A stretch of 64,000 bases of DNA from Cyanophora paradoxa. Its lineage: Eukaryota > Glaucocystophyceae > Cyanophorales > Cyanophoraceae. The notes under the pieces were generated by a model. It did not search any database. It saw nothing but the letters and a program-made list of their open reading frames with translations, and was not told the DNA's origin. Of this stretch, positions 17,050 through 26,325 are shown in pieces. The stretch spans positions 620,001 through 684,000 of the forward strand of contig QPMI01000477.1 of assembly GCA_004431415.1 (NCBI GenBank), written 5' to 3'. The first letter of the stretch is position 1, and every line of letters begins with the position of its first letter. Made by a program: the position numbers and the translations under genes.

Positions 17050-17316
17050 ATGTCGAATATATACCAAGTGGTTCTATCTGATATAGAAAAGTTGGGAATG
17101 GAATATTGCTGCGCATCTGTTCAGGACTGGATTGATAATGCTGCCCACAACAGGGCAAGAATCGCAATTGATGAGATTGTTCAGAAAGAGATCCAATCTT
17201 GCATCTCATCAGGAGTTCAGATACCAACCTCAAAGGAAGCCATTGTGTTACAGGCATTCCAAAGGGGAACTGTAAAGAAAGGCATCGAGTATAACAATGT
17301 CACAGAAGAGCAATGA
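17050..17316 (+). CDS. Small helical protein, phage-like
   Basis: An 88-residue protein, probably helical, with the pattern DWIDNAAHNRARIAIDEIV followed by a run of Ile/Gln/Glu residues. Short proteins with a 'W..NA...RA..A..EIV' core occur beside tail-fibre genes in phages; that resemblance is from memory and weak. It sits inside the spike cassette, so an accessory or assembly role for the spikes is a guess. It is followed by the third spike gene with almost no gap. Confidence 0.5.
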   Translation: MSNIYQVVLSDIEKLGMEYCCASVQDWIDNAAHNRARIAIDEIVQKEIQSCISSGVQIPTSKEAIVLQAFQRGTVKKGIEYNNVTEEQ

Positions 17317-17351
17317 ACATTATTTTTCTATCCTTCTTAGTAAAAGAAGCA

Positions 17352-18197
17352 ATGGGTGAATACAATCGAGTTCAACTGCCTATATATTCCCTTGGATCCC
17401 CTGCAATGCATTTTCGCCAGCATGAAGTAAATGATGAGGTTCGTGGTTTAGAATCCACAGAGAGACCCAATTCCAATGGTAACTCCTTTGATAAGAACTC
17501 AATTATTCGAGTTAAAGAACTGAGAGCAGACAAGAATTCTGGGGTTGTTAAAACAACTCGACTCCTTGTCTCAAATGCGAACTTCTTCCAACCAACTAAT
17601 GGAGGTCCTGATGCTTACAGTGTTGATCTGAAAGCCCTCGATTTCGATAAGAATTCTGCTGCTGTAACTGTGAGATCAGGTGGAGCATTTATTGGTGGTG
17701 GTTGCAGAGTTTCAGGTCAACTCTCCTCATCAATTGCATACAATGATGTCCCAGATACTCTTGAACAGAATGTTGAAGACCCCCAACGAATTCGATTATA
17801 TATACCAGTTGCACAACAGCCACTTATTCAATTTTACCAAGGTTATACTGTCACACTTGAAAACTCTGAATTGATTGAAGGAACCAAAAGAGTAATGAGA
17901 GGGCTGGTCATTCCTTCTGCAATGCTTTCTTTATGTAGAGCCAACAATAACCAGCCAGGTCACAGATACAATTTCAGTGTTCAAGGATATGATCATTTCG
18001 GCACAGGGTTCTGTGTTTATAATAACAATTTCACCTATGATCTGTTTGTTACAGATATTGGAAAATATACAATTACAGTTATGGGTATCAGAACAGATAT
18101 AGCTGCTGTCTCAGCTCTAAGAGGTGTTACTCCTGATACTCTTTCTCAAACAGGGTTTTACCAGGAACCAGATGTGATTGATAACCCAACCCCATAA
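17352..18197 (+). CDS. Spike-family protein 3, shared N-module with a different head
   Basis: A 281-residue protein from the ATG at 17,352. An in-frame ATG at 17,313 overlaps the previous stop, but the shorter start gives the same ~20-residue leader as the paralogues, so it is preferred. The shared module is clear (RVKELRADKNSGVVKTTRLL, VSNANFF, GGAFIGGG). The C-terminal half (from about residue 110) does not look C1q-like; it is beta-rich with an HRYNFSVQGYDHFGTG stretch that has a counterpart in the next protein. Head fold not recognised. Confidence 0.65.
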   Translation: MGEYNRVQLPIYSLGSPAMHFRQHEVNDEVRGLESTERPNSNGNSFDKNSIIRVKELRADKNSGVVKTTRLLVSNANFFQPTNGGPDAYSVDLKALDFDKNSAAVTVRSGGAFIGGGCRVSGQLSSSIAYNDVPDTLEQNVEDPQRIRLYIPVAQQPLIQFYQGYTVTLENSELIEGTKRVMRGLVIPSAMLSLCRANNNQPGHRYNFSVQGYDHFGTGFCVYNNNFTYDLFVTDIGKYTITVMGIRTDIAAVSALRGVTPDTLSQTGFYQEPDVIDNPTP

Positions 18198-18220
18198 ATT
18201 ATATATCACTTTAATGTAAA

Positions 18221-19048
18221 ATGGCTGCCCCAGTAGAGCGAATTATTACACCCCAGCTATCATTAGCAGCACCTGCAAATCACGTTTTGCAGCATGCTAC
18301 TTTTGATGATGTAGAAGGTCTCCAATCCACAGAAGTCCAACCTACCATGAATACTTTTGGTTCCACCCACAAACTGAGATTGCAGGAACTCAGATGTGAT
18401 AAAAATAATGGTATAGTTAAGACAACGAAACTCCTTGTCACAAATGCAAACTTTTCTGCCCATTATGGAGACCCAGACAGTTATGGTGATCCTCTTTCTA
18501 CTTACTCTTTTGAATCTCGGTCGGGAGCTATTAACTGCAAAACGGGGGGAGCATATATTGGTGATGGTCTTCGGATTGGTGGAGCTGTTGGTGCGCCTCT
18601 TTTCGTAAATGATCAACCCAATCCCATTGATCCCAACACCAGAATTCGCACCTATGTCCCCAGCATGAATGCACCATATATTATCAAGATCTTCCCAATT
18701 GTTGTGAATGAACAGACATCAGTAGTTGATTCTCTTGTTGAGATTGGTGACCACTACAAGGTGGTCGTAGATATTCCACCAGATGTTTATGCTGTCTGTC
18801 AAGTAGAGGGTGGAACCCCAAATATTGCAGTTGTGATCACCCCATATGACAATTTCGGAATTGCTTATCATGGAGTGAATTTCGGTCTTGAAGATTACCA
18901 GTTCTTGGTGAGAGCCACCAGGTTTGGTATCTACAAATGCATTCTCTATGCTGAGAGAACCGATGCTATTGCAAGACAGAATACATATGCAGAATATTAC
19001 GGCACAAATCGCTACTTCCCCATTTTCGGGCAGGATACTGCTCCATAG
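18221..19048 (+). CDS. Spike-family protein 4, shared N-module with a different head
   Basis: A 275-residue paralogue. The N-module is present (LRLQELRCDKNNGIVKTTK, LLVTNANF, GGAYIGDG). The head resembles that of spike 3 (PNIAVVITPYDNFG against RYNFSVQGYDHFG, and a final RATRFGIYKCILYAERTD against VTDIGKYTITVMGIRTD), not the C1q heads of spikes 1 and 2. The four genes therefore form two pairs. Preceded by AATTATATATCACTTT, a TATA-like leader. Confidence 0.65.
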   Translation: MAAPVERIITPQLSLAAPANHVLQHATFDDVEGLQSTEVQPTMNTFGSTHKLRLQELRCDKNNGIVKTTKLLVTNANFSAHYGDPDSYGDPLSTYSFESRSGAINCKTGGAYIGDGLRIGGAVGAPLFVNDQPNPIDPNTRIRTYVPSMNAPYIIKIFPIVVNEQTSVVDSLVEIGDHYKVVVDIPPDVYAVCQVEGGTPNIAVVITPYDNFGIAYHGVNFGLEDYQFLVRATRFGIYKCILYAERTDAIARQNTYAEYYGTNRYFPIFGQDTAP

Positions 19049-19073
19049 AAATCTCAGGTATATATAGAGAGGG

Positions 19074-19346
19074 ATGGATGATAAAACAAAGAAATTCATA
19101 GAATCTGCAATGATGGTTCATGGTGATGCTAAATTCGATTATAGTGAGACAGTCTATAAGAAAGCACAAGAGAAGGTCTCTGTTAGATGCCTTAAATGCA
19201 ACAAGATCCTCCAAACCTACCCATTTAATCATGTAAGGGGAAGTGGATGCAGAGAGTGCAACAAGAAATCCTCTCATGCTTACAGAAAAAAGACGACATC
19301 AGGAATTGTAATAGATGATAAACCAGTAGTATTATATTTTGATTAG
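19074..19346 (+). CDS. DUF723-like zinc-finger protein
   Basis: A 90-residue protein. KFIESAMMVHGDAKFDYS followed by two Cys pairs (CLKC and CREC) separated by about 20 residues with NHVRGSGC matches the DUF723 pattern ('FI..A...HG...YDYS...Y......V...C..C......P..H..G.GC..C'), found in phages and giant viruses, often near homing-type endonucleases. The Cys pairs probably bind zinc. No nuclease motif is visible, so a DNA-binding or degenerate homing module is inferred. Its stop overlaps that of a small leftward ORF. Confidence 0.6.
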   Translation: MDDKTKKFIESAMMVHGDAKFDYSETVYKKAQEKVSVRCLKCNKILQTYPFNHVRGSGCRECNKKSSHAYRKKTTSGIVIDDKPVVLYFD

Positions 19347-19492
19347 ATCTTTGAAAGAGAGATGAGAATCTTTCCCCATTTTCCCTTGGTGATTATGCAT
19401 GTGTCAAAGCAGCTGGGACAGGTCTTGTGGTAGTGCAACAGAATGATATCCACCAACTCATAAGGTAGCACTCTTGCTAAGATGGTTCGCAT
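19343..19492 (-). CDS. Small ORF, 49 residues, Cys-rich
   Basis: A 49-codon leftward ORF from the ATG at 19,490-19,492 to the TAA at 19,343-19,345. It begins MRTILARVLPYELVDIILLHY, whose LPxELxxxIL pattern recalls the start of an F-box, and continues with CPSCFDTC, a possible zinc site. Its stop overlaps the stop of the DUF723-like gene, as with the small ORF at 7390. Both features are short and could be chance. Confidence 0.4.
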   Translation of the reverse strand: MRTILARVLPYELVDIILLHYHKTCPSCFDTCIITKGKWGKILISLSKI

Positions 19493-19532
19493 TCTACCAA
19501 TCGCGTTTTTAATTTTTCTTATTTATTCATAA

Positions 19533-19934
19533 ATGAATACTCATCGAGGCTTCCATGTGATGCTGGATTACAAATTCAGAACCCAATTAGCAGTAGGAGT
19601 GGAAGACTTGGAGACAACAACCAGGTGGTTAATGCAGTTCTTACAAACTATTATTCAAGAGCAAGGTATTCGAGTAGTTCACAAGCATTGCGAGATTTTC
19701 GATGGTGGTCTTTCTCCTCCTGGTTTTGCAATGGTTCTTCTGCTGGATGAGAGCCACTGCACTGCTCATTGTTACTCAAATGAAGGTATGTTGGCGATTG
19801 ATATATTCAGTTGTGGATTAGAAGCAGAGAGAAAAACCACGAGAGTATCTCATGAGATAGATGAGAGAATAACAGGTGTGTTTTCAGGGTTGGAGAAATC
19901 GGAGAAACATAGAGTATTGCGATTTCCGAGTTAG
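19533..19934 (+). CDS. speH: S-adenosylmethionine decarboxylase, prokaryotic-type proenzyme
   Basis: A 133-residue protein, the usual length for the short SpeH/SpeD class. Key residues: Glu73-Ser74-His75 in LDESH, where self-cleavage before Ser makes the pyruvoyl group; His79 and Cys94 (IFSCG) at +5 and +20 from that Ser, the spacing known for the Thermotoga enzyme (Ser63, His68, Cys83). The run MLAIDIFSCG matches the family's 'AAVDVFTCG'. It decarboxylates S-adenosylmethionine to supply the aminopropyl donor for spermidine synthesis. Start chosen at the first ATG, after TTTATTCATAA. It is the last gene before the right-end repeats, an accessory metabolic gene. Plants, animals and fungi use a longer, different form, so a bacterial or viral origin is inferred. 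Confidence 0.8.
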   Translation: MNTHRGFHVMLDYKFRTQLAVGVEDLETTTRWLMQFLQTIIQEQGIRVVHKHCEIFDGGLSPPGFAMVLLLDESHCTAHCYSNEGMLAIDIFSCGLEAERKTTRVSHEIDERITGVFSGLEKSEKHRVLRFPS

Positions 19935-19990
19935 TTGACACTGAGAAATTCAGAATTTCACATGGTCTTACTGAAATCCGTCTTGTGACA

Positions 19991-20134
19991 CCTATTTAAT
20001 TGACTGTGACGCCTCTTTAATTGACTGTGACGCCTGTGACGCCTGTGACGCCTACTTTCAAACTTTTTAAAATTTTCAAAAATGACAGACTTCTGAAAAC
20101 TGCCGTCACAGCCGTCACAGGCGTCACACCCAAT
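19991..20134. repeat. Long hairpin unit 1: GTGACGCC iterons flanking a ~55-bp spacer
   Basis: Direct copies of GTGACGCC on the left are matched by GGCGTCAC / GCCGTCAC on the right, around an AT-rich spacer beginning TACTTTCAAACTTTTT. The flanks (TTTAATTGACTG, CCCAATTAAA) extend the inverted symmetry. Confidence 0.7.
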
Positions 20135-20292
20135 TAAAAATGGAATCTCTTTCTCTTACTGAGATTTTCGAGAATATATTCTTGTCTTACTGAAATCCGT
20201 CTTGTGACACCTCTGACACCTACAAAACACTATCCATTAATCAACCTTTTTGAAAATGCGAAGTTGTCTTACTGGATATCGTCTGCAATTTC

Positions 20293-20427
20293 GCTGTGAC
20301 ACCTAATTTAATTGAGTGTGACGCCTGTGACGCCTGTGACACCTACTTTCAAACTTTTTAAAATTTTCAAAAATGACAGACTTCTGAAAACAGGCGTCAC
20401 AGCCGTCACAGGCGTCACAGACATTCC
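20293..20427. repeat. Long hairpin unit 2, copy of the unit at 19,991
   Basis: Nearly the same spacer and iterons about 300 bp downstream. The 60-bp core from the last GTGAC to CTTCTGAAAAC is almost identical in both copies, showing a recent duplication or strong conservation. Confidence 0.7.
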
Positions 20428-20529
20428 ACCCCTCTTACTGACTTTCTCAAAAACAAAACTATCTCTTACTGAATATCATTTGAATACTACCTGTCACACT
20501 TGATCTCAATTATTCTGTTTTATAGAACA

Positions 20530-20810
20530 TATGCAATCTAATCGATTGTTCAATTGGAGACCATGCACCTCTGTGACACTTTTCGATCTAAAATATACAT
20601 CCGCAATCTCATCGATTGTTTAATTGGAGACCATGCAACTATGTGACACTTTTTGGGTGCAAAAGTGCCCATCCCCATTATAATCGATTGTTTAATTGGA
20701 GATAATGCAACTCTGTGACAGTTTTTGGGTGCAAAAATGCAAATCAGCAATCTCATCGATTGTTCAATTGGACACAATGCAACTCTGTGACACTTTTTGC
20801 GTTTTTCGAT
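20530..20810. repeat. Four ~70-bp tandem repeats
   Basis: The word ATCGATTGTT(C/T)AATTGGA recurs near 20,541, 20,611, 20,681 and 20,753. Each copy is followed by ATGCAACTCTGTGACACTTTTT or a close variant. The GTGACACTT core relates it to the GTGACGCC iterons upstream. Confidence 0.7.
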
Positions 20811-21109
20811 ACAGAATGGGCGGTGGTCTACTTCAATACAAGAGAGATATATCGAGTTTATGCGAATTTATGCAATTTAATCGCGATTATTTCGTTCTTT
20901 AAGTAGTTTAATGCAAATTAATCGCAGTTATATATGTAATCGACAAAGAACATAATCAATCGATATAAGATCAATTGATTCAATCGTAAATATGCATAAA
21001 GTTAAACACGTTTTTCATTTTTAATACAAAGTTTGCATTAATTTATACAAAGTTTGCATAAAAAGTTAAAGAATTTAATCGATAAATACGTATTTTAGTA
21101 TTAATTTTG
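20811..21109. other. AT-rich right-end sequence, no gene seen
   Basis: Very AT-rich DNA with TTTAATCGCG-, ATCAATCGAT- and GTTTGCATAA-type words. No frame or RNA gene was recognised. Confidence 0.4.
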
Positions 21110-21204
21110 ACACATATGTATAAACTTATTTAAATCCAGAGTGAATCGAGATCGCGAAGCGATCGAGATGAACGAGGGATTTAAATAAGTTTATACATAT
21201 GTGT
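21110..21204. repeat. Perfect 28-bp inverted repeat at the viral/host boundary
   Basis: Bases 21,110-21,137 are the exact reverse complement of 21,177-21,204; the arms begin ACACATATGTATAAAC. The 39-nt loop contains a smaller stem, GATCGC-GAA-GCGATC. GC-rich host DNA begins directly after the right arm. It could be a terminal hairpin or duplicated element end, or a fold-back assembly joint. Confidence 0.75.
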
Positions 21205-21282
21205 GCGGCGGCCCCGGCGATGACTGCGGCGATGCAGCCGGGGAGGGAGAGACCTGCCGCGCAGTGCGCACGTGTCATTATT

Positions 21283-22843
21283 TCAATCGGATCCATCAGG
21301 ATTCACTCGGAACCGGAGTGGCGCACCAATCTCCCAGGCAATTGAAAGGCCGTCGCGGGTCCCGCGGCCGCCCTGGAGAATCACAGTCAGCAATTTGCGA
21401 GCTAGCGCTAGCGCTCGCGATCGAGGGCTTATAGTTGCCTGAATGAAGGCAAGGGCGGTGCTGAGAACCACCCCAAAAGCGTTGACGACTAGCACCTGCC
21501 GAGAAATTGAGCCGGTTTAGAACTGCGCAGAGGCCACAGATCAATAAGGCTGCGGTGGTGGACGATTCGGACCTGGAGGCAGCGTAGTTGGACAAGGGGG
21601 GAGGACAAGAGAGACCCCACCGCCACCGCCACAAGCAGGCACGACGGCATCGTGAGCAGCTGCGCGTAACGAATGAAAGCTGCAATCAGAAGTGCATCGA
21701 ATTCGGCGCGCCCCGCAGGCGATTGCAGGTAGCGACTATACTCATCGAATACATTAATAGATTTCGAAATAGATCTTAATGTGCGTACCCAGGAAATGCA
21801 GAAAGCGGTGCAATACAGCGTTGGGATTGCGGTGCAAGCGACGGCCTGCGGGTGGCCGGATCGTATTAATACTATACGGAACGTATATGTGTGGAAGGCA
21901 CGCGTGCCTGCCACCGGCGCCGCAGAAGGGAGTCCTCGTGGCGCGATAGGAGGGCGAAGGCAAGCGCAGCGCATGCCACGGTGGCGATGGCGAGGGTGAC
22001 GGCGAAAGGCACGATGTTTCCCTCGAGAGGGGCCTTCCACATGGCCAGAGCCAGGACAGCGCCTGTCATGATCATGATCAGGAAACTTCATTTACAATAG
22101 AATGTCAGGAATTAATATAGATACCTGCTGCGGCCAGTGGGATGGCGGAGTACGAGATTGCGCCCCTGCGATTGCTCCAAGGTCAGGCCAAGGGGGGGAT
22201 TCCGGGCCGCGGGCCGGGCGCGGCCGCGGGAACTCGGCCGTGGACGGACCGGGCGCGGGCGATGCGGGTTCGGCTCCAGTTCTGGAGAAAAGCTCGTTCG
22301 ACGGTCTGGTTGGAGAAACGGCGCGGAAGAAATTCGAAGGGGGCGGATCCGGAGCTTAAGGGGGCTTGGGGCGGGGCCTGCAGTTGGCTGCGCATGCGCA
22401 TGCGAGGAGCCGGGGAGGGAGATGCGGAGCCCTCAATCTGGGGGCTTGGCGGATCCGGAGTCGGGGCCTCTTCGAATCCGCCCAACCGCAAGTCGTGCGC
22501 GTGTACTCGGTTCAGGGGAAGGGGAGAAACGGAGCGAGACAGGGCCGAAGGGCGAAGAAGAAGGCTTCCGCGGCTGGCGGGAGATCCGGACACGGGGGAG
22601 GATTTGTCAGAGGGAGACACCACATGTACACCGATCGATGGGCCGCGGCCGGGGCCCGCGGCTGGCCGCCCCGGCGATGCCATCGATTTCTTCAAATTCG
22701 CTATCGATGTCAATGTCGGGCTCGCCGGGAGTGATGGGGGCGCTGGCCGCGGGGGCGTTGGCGTTGTTGGGCGCGCCGGCCGCGGCAGTTGAGATGACAA
22801 AACGATCGCTGGCCGCGGCCGGGCTCAAGTTGGTCATGATCAC
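21283..22843 (-). CDS. Multi-pass membrane protein, multi-exon, 3' part apparently cut by the viral boundary
   Basis: Putative leftward host gene, not recognised with certainty. First exon from the ATG at 22,843 to a GT donor near 22,631 encodes an Ala/Pro/Asp-rich cytoplasmic-like segment with DIDIDSEFEEIDG. Later exons carry FLPRRFSNQTVERAFLQNW (about 22,340-22,280), then GAISYSAIPLAAA, then a two-helix piece (VPFAVTLAIATVACAALAFALL, about 22,020-21,950), AFIRYAQLL...CLLVAVAVGSLL (about 21,690-21,610) and LVVNAFGVVLSTALAFIQ (about 21,495-21,440). At least four membrane segments separated by short introns are visible. The 'F.....ERAF...' segment before the helices recalls the membrane part of algal adenylate cyclases, which is speculation. 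The remaining exons would lie where viral DNA begins. Confidence 0.4.
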
Positions 22844-23589
22844 TCGGCGTGCACGGGAAGGTATCCGTGGCGCCGCTCTCCATGATCTTACAGCTAAGAG
22901 TGCTTCGGATGCTATGATACTATGATATGGCCAGCTACGTACGTAATCCGATCATGATCAGAACTTTCGGAAGCTGAATTGCCGCAGTGCAATCCTCGTC
23001 CCGGGACTCCCGGCGCGAGCCGGGGTCGGCGCCGGCGCGCCGCGCTGTACTACGAGACTAGTACTCTGAGAGGTATCTTCGCCAGATCTTCGCCAGATCT
23101 AGAACTGGGCGCCGGAGGGCCCGAGTAACCAGCCTGGCAGCTAGGCCAGGACCTTTTTTACCAGGCTAACCACGTGCTGCGTGCCGTGCACTGGGCCAGT
23201 CTGCAGTGACTCAGTGACTCTGCACTGAGTCTGCAGCTGAGTCGGTGACACGGTGTACCGTGTACCGTGTACCGTAGTACGTAACGCACACTGTGACAAT
23301 ACGTAGTACATATACATGTACCGTCTACGTATACCGTATACGTAGATGCACCGTCATGCACGTGCACGGTGCACGCGGGCCGCACGCGTACGCGCGCGTA
23401 CGCCGCACGCGGCGCGCCCGTGCGCGGCACGGCGTCCGTGCGCGGCGCGGCGCCCGGCGCCGGCCCGGCCGGGCGCCGGCCGCGCCGCCGGGCGCCGGCC
23501 CGGCGGCTCGCGTACGCCGGGCCGTCGCCGGCGCGCGGGGCCGCGCCAGGCACTGCGGCACTGGCAGTCTGGCACGCACTGCCACGCAG

Positions 23590-23851
23590 TACCGCGTGGC
23601 ACTATAATACCGCGCCCACTTAATTACCGCGGTACCAAATTACCGCGCCGAGAATTTGTTAAAACGCGGTAATTTGGTGCCGCGGTGCTGCAGCCAAGTT
23701 GCTCCATACAGTACCCCCCACAACTACCGCCCCATACAAGACTCAAGTTTTTTTAAAACGCGGTAATTTGGTACCGCGGTATTTTGGCCACCCCCGGGCC
23801 GGAGTTTTTAACGCGGTAATTTATGCCGCGGTAATTTAGTGCCACACGGTA
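23590..23851. mobile_element. MITE-like element A (GCGGTAATT type)
   Basis: 262 bp bounded by TACCGCGTGGCACTA and the inverse TAGTGCCACACGGTA (14 of 15 match). Inside are iterated ACGCGGTAATTT words and their complements, plus a C-rich core (GTACCCCCCACAAC). No coding capacity. Confidence 0.6.
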
Positions 23852-23960
23852 GTACGTATACCTACTAAGTTACTAAGTTAGTACTACGGTAGTAGGCATG
23901 CGCAGTATAGTATGAGTATACTATGATACGTACTAGCCTAGTACTAGTAGGCAGTGATGG

Positions 23961-24480
23961 CATTCTTTCTAGAAACATTTTTTAATTCTGTTCCAGGAAT
24001 AATTCCTAGAATGATTCCTGGAATGGTGCTGGGAACGCCGTTCTTTCAGGAATTGTTCCGAATAAGGGGGGGTACTTGTTCGTGCATGGGATTTTTTCGC
24101 CAGAACGCAGCACACAGCGTCCAGCAGAGCGCGCCCGTATCGCAAATCGATGTCTGGTGAGAACGAGGGCTCAGCTGGCCCGTCGGAGTCGCCTCCGCAA
24201 GCGGTCTGCCCGACGACGTCGACGTCGACAGCTCGAGCTCACTGCTGCACCTTCGAACGCATGAATATGCTTCAATATTTAATGCTTGACAGTTCATACA
24301 GTGGTCTCGCAAAGCGGAGCCTCGGAGAGGGGCGGACAGGGCGGGGCTGGGCCGGCGTGGGGTGCGGTACGCGTGTATGAGGGAAGGGTTTCTAGAAACA
24401 ATAAAGAATTCGGAATCTTACTAGGAATATTCCAGGAATTATTCCTGGAATGGGCAGTTTTTCGGTTAATTCGGAATAAC
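23961..24480. repeat. Pair of ~100-bp segments rich in TTCCAGGAATNATTCC
   Basis: Segments at about 23,961-24,067 and 24,388-24,480 both begin TTTCTAGAAACA, contain palindromic CCAGGAAT-A/T-ATTCCTGG-type words, and end in CCGAATAA or its near equivalent. They may be the ends of one small element or two copies of another. Confidence 0.4.
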
Positions 24481-24497
24481 ATCACTGCTAGTAGGCC

Positions 24498-24757
24498 TAC
24501 CGTGTAACACTTAAATATGACGCCATCTGAGATGTCGTTTATAAAACCTGGACTCCCGTGCGTGAAATATGACGCTCCCAAATTATATATGTCGCTATGA
24601 AATTCAAGGTTTGTATGGGGCGCGGTAATTTTGTATCATTTTGTATCGCGCCCAGGAATTATGGCGCTCCCAAATTATGTCGTTATAGCAAAATTTCGAC
24701 GACATAATTTGGGGATGACATATTTAAGTGCGCGTCATATATAAGTGTTATACGGTA
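24498..24757. mobile_element. MITE-like element C (ATGACGCTCCCAAATTA type)
   Basis: 260 bp. The left end TACCGTGTAACACTTAAATATGACG matches the reverse complement of the right end at 23 of 25 positions (bases 24,498-24,522 against 24,733-24,757). Interior words are CGCTCCCAAATTAT and ATGTCG. Confidence 0.6.
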
Positions 24758-26325
24758 GTACTAGTAGGCCCTGAGGCTAGTACAAGTAGTAGCCCCCTAG
24801 TACTGTACTAGGCTAGTAGCACTAGTAGTGGCACACTGGCACGCACAGTGCACCGTCGCACATGTGTACACACAGACTGCAGCTGTGAGACACAGACTCA
24901 CACAGTGTCCCAGTGTCGTGAGTCGTGACTCGTGACAGATCATGATCACTGAGTCATCGCGATCGCCGAGTCGGTGCAGTCACCGACTCACCGTTAGGGC
25001 TGTGGTCGCTGGTGGTCGCTTCGCTCGCGAGGTCCCAGCGGCCGCTACGCTCGGCGTTTTCCGCCAGCGACGCCTCCTCGCTCGGCGTTTTTTGTGGCCG
25101 ACAGGCGCCAAAAAAAGCCCCACCACGCTTTTTTCTCATCTGAAGGTCGACGTAGGTCGGCGTAGCCGATTAATTATAATCTTGCTAAATTCCGACTGTT
25201 TTCAAACATCCAGGCGCCCCGTTTCGTTTCGCCCAAAAGCAGCCTGCAAGCCGCCTGCGGCTGGCCTCAATCTCGCTGAAATCGACGCATGGCTCGCAAA
25301 ACCAAGCATTAAACCTAGGCCTGAGTTTGCGGCTTAAGAGCTTGTACGAACAAACTAAGCGGAACAGATAGGTTTTCGATCGGTTTTCAGCATTTTTTCG
25401 TCAGGTTTTGGCGGTACCCCCAGCTGAGCGACGGGCCAGCGACGGGTGCCGCTCGCGGCGCTATAGCGGCCGCTGGGCCCGGCCCCCCCCAGCGAGCACA
25501 GCTCTACTCACCGTACGCGTGCAGTACCGTAGTACGATGCAGACACTGACAGTCATGCAGTCAGTGACATGTACAAATTAATATTGTGTCAGTGACTCTG
25601 TCAGTGACTAGTACTCAAGTGAGACTCGACTGAGTGATGAGTAGCACTGAGTACCACTGTACCGGTACCCGGTGACCACACTGTGACAGTACCACTGTAC
25701 CAGTATCGAAACCCCGAGCATTAATATCCACACAAGGGGTCCGGCCCCGTCCGGGTCTAGCCTAGTAGATTTAGCGCTAGCAGCCTGGCAGGCCTGAGGT
25801 AAATATTTAGTACTCAGCCCTCATGCAAAACTTTGGTACTAAAAAGATCCAGTATACTAAATATTTCCCGAATTACAGTAGTCTGTAGACGTACTGTAGC
25901 TATATAGTACTCTGTAGTAGAGTCTGTAGTAAACTCAGTACTACGACCGTCGGACTCTCTAGCCTACCGGTACTACGGTAGTACCGTAGTACTACGGTAG
26001 TACAGTACTACTGGTACTACGGTAGTACTAGTGAGTCTAGTGACCCAGAGGCCTAGGGATAGTCTGTCAAAAAACAGAGGAGTCGATGTTAAAAAAACGA
26101 GCTGGTCGATCTTAAACAAAACAATCGCGGTTCGAGTCATTCGACGGGTCCGATAGAAAACAACAGAAAACATTATCGATATCGATATCATGATCAAAAA
26201 TCGCGATTTCGAAATTTTCGATCGACAGATATTGATTCAGGAAGTTCCCGGGTCGACGACTCGACGACTCGACGTCCGGGACTCCGGGTTAGTAGGGGTT
26301 AGTAGTAACTTAGTACCCGTTGTAG

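Larger units (their letters stand above)
1..21204. mobile_element. Integrated polinton-like virus / virophage-like element, left end outside window
   Basis: Seen: an AT-rich, intron-free block with tightly packed genes on both strands, changing abruptly to GC-rich, intron-containing DNA at about 21,204. It holds a penton-like minor capsid protein, a double jelly-roll-type major capsid protein, an A32-like packaging ATPase and an rve integrase, which is the morphogenesis plus integration set of polintons, polinton-like viruses and virophages. Known: such elements are usually 15-40 kb and integrate in protist genomes. Inferred: this is an endogenous virus. A leftward reading frame is still open at position 1, so the left end is not in the window. 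No intact DNA polymerase, primase-helicase or maturation protease was recognised here. The right end is probably at the inverted repeat 21,110-21,204. A chimeric assembly joint cannot be excluded. Confidence 0.8.

Noticed and set aside
17313-17351. Longer start for spike protein 3 at 17,313
   Set aside because: The paralogues all have an ~18-21-residue leader, which only the 17,352 start gives.
22137-22925. 262-codon plus-strand frame
   Set aside because: Arg/Gly-rich antisense composition; the minus strand shows membrane helices and splice sites.
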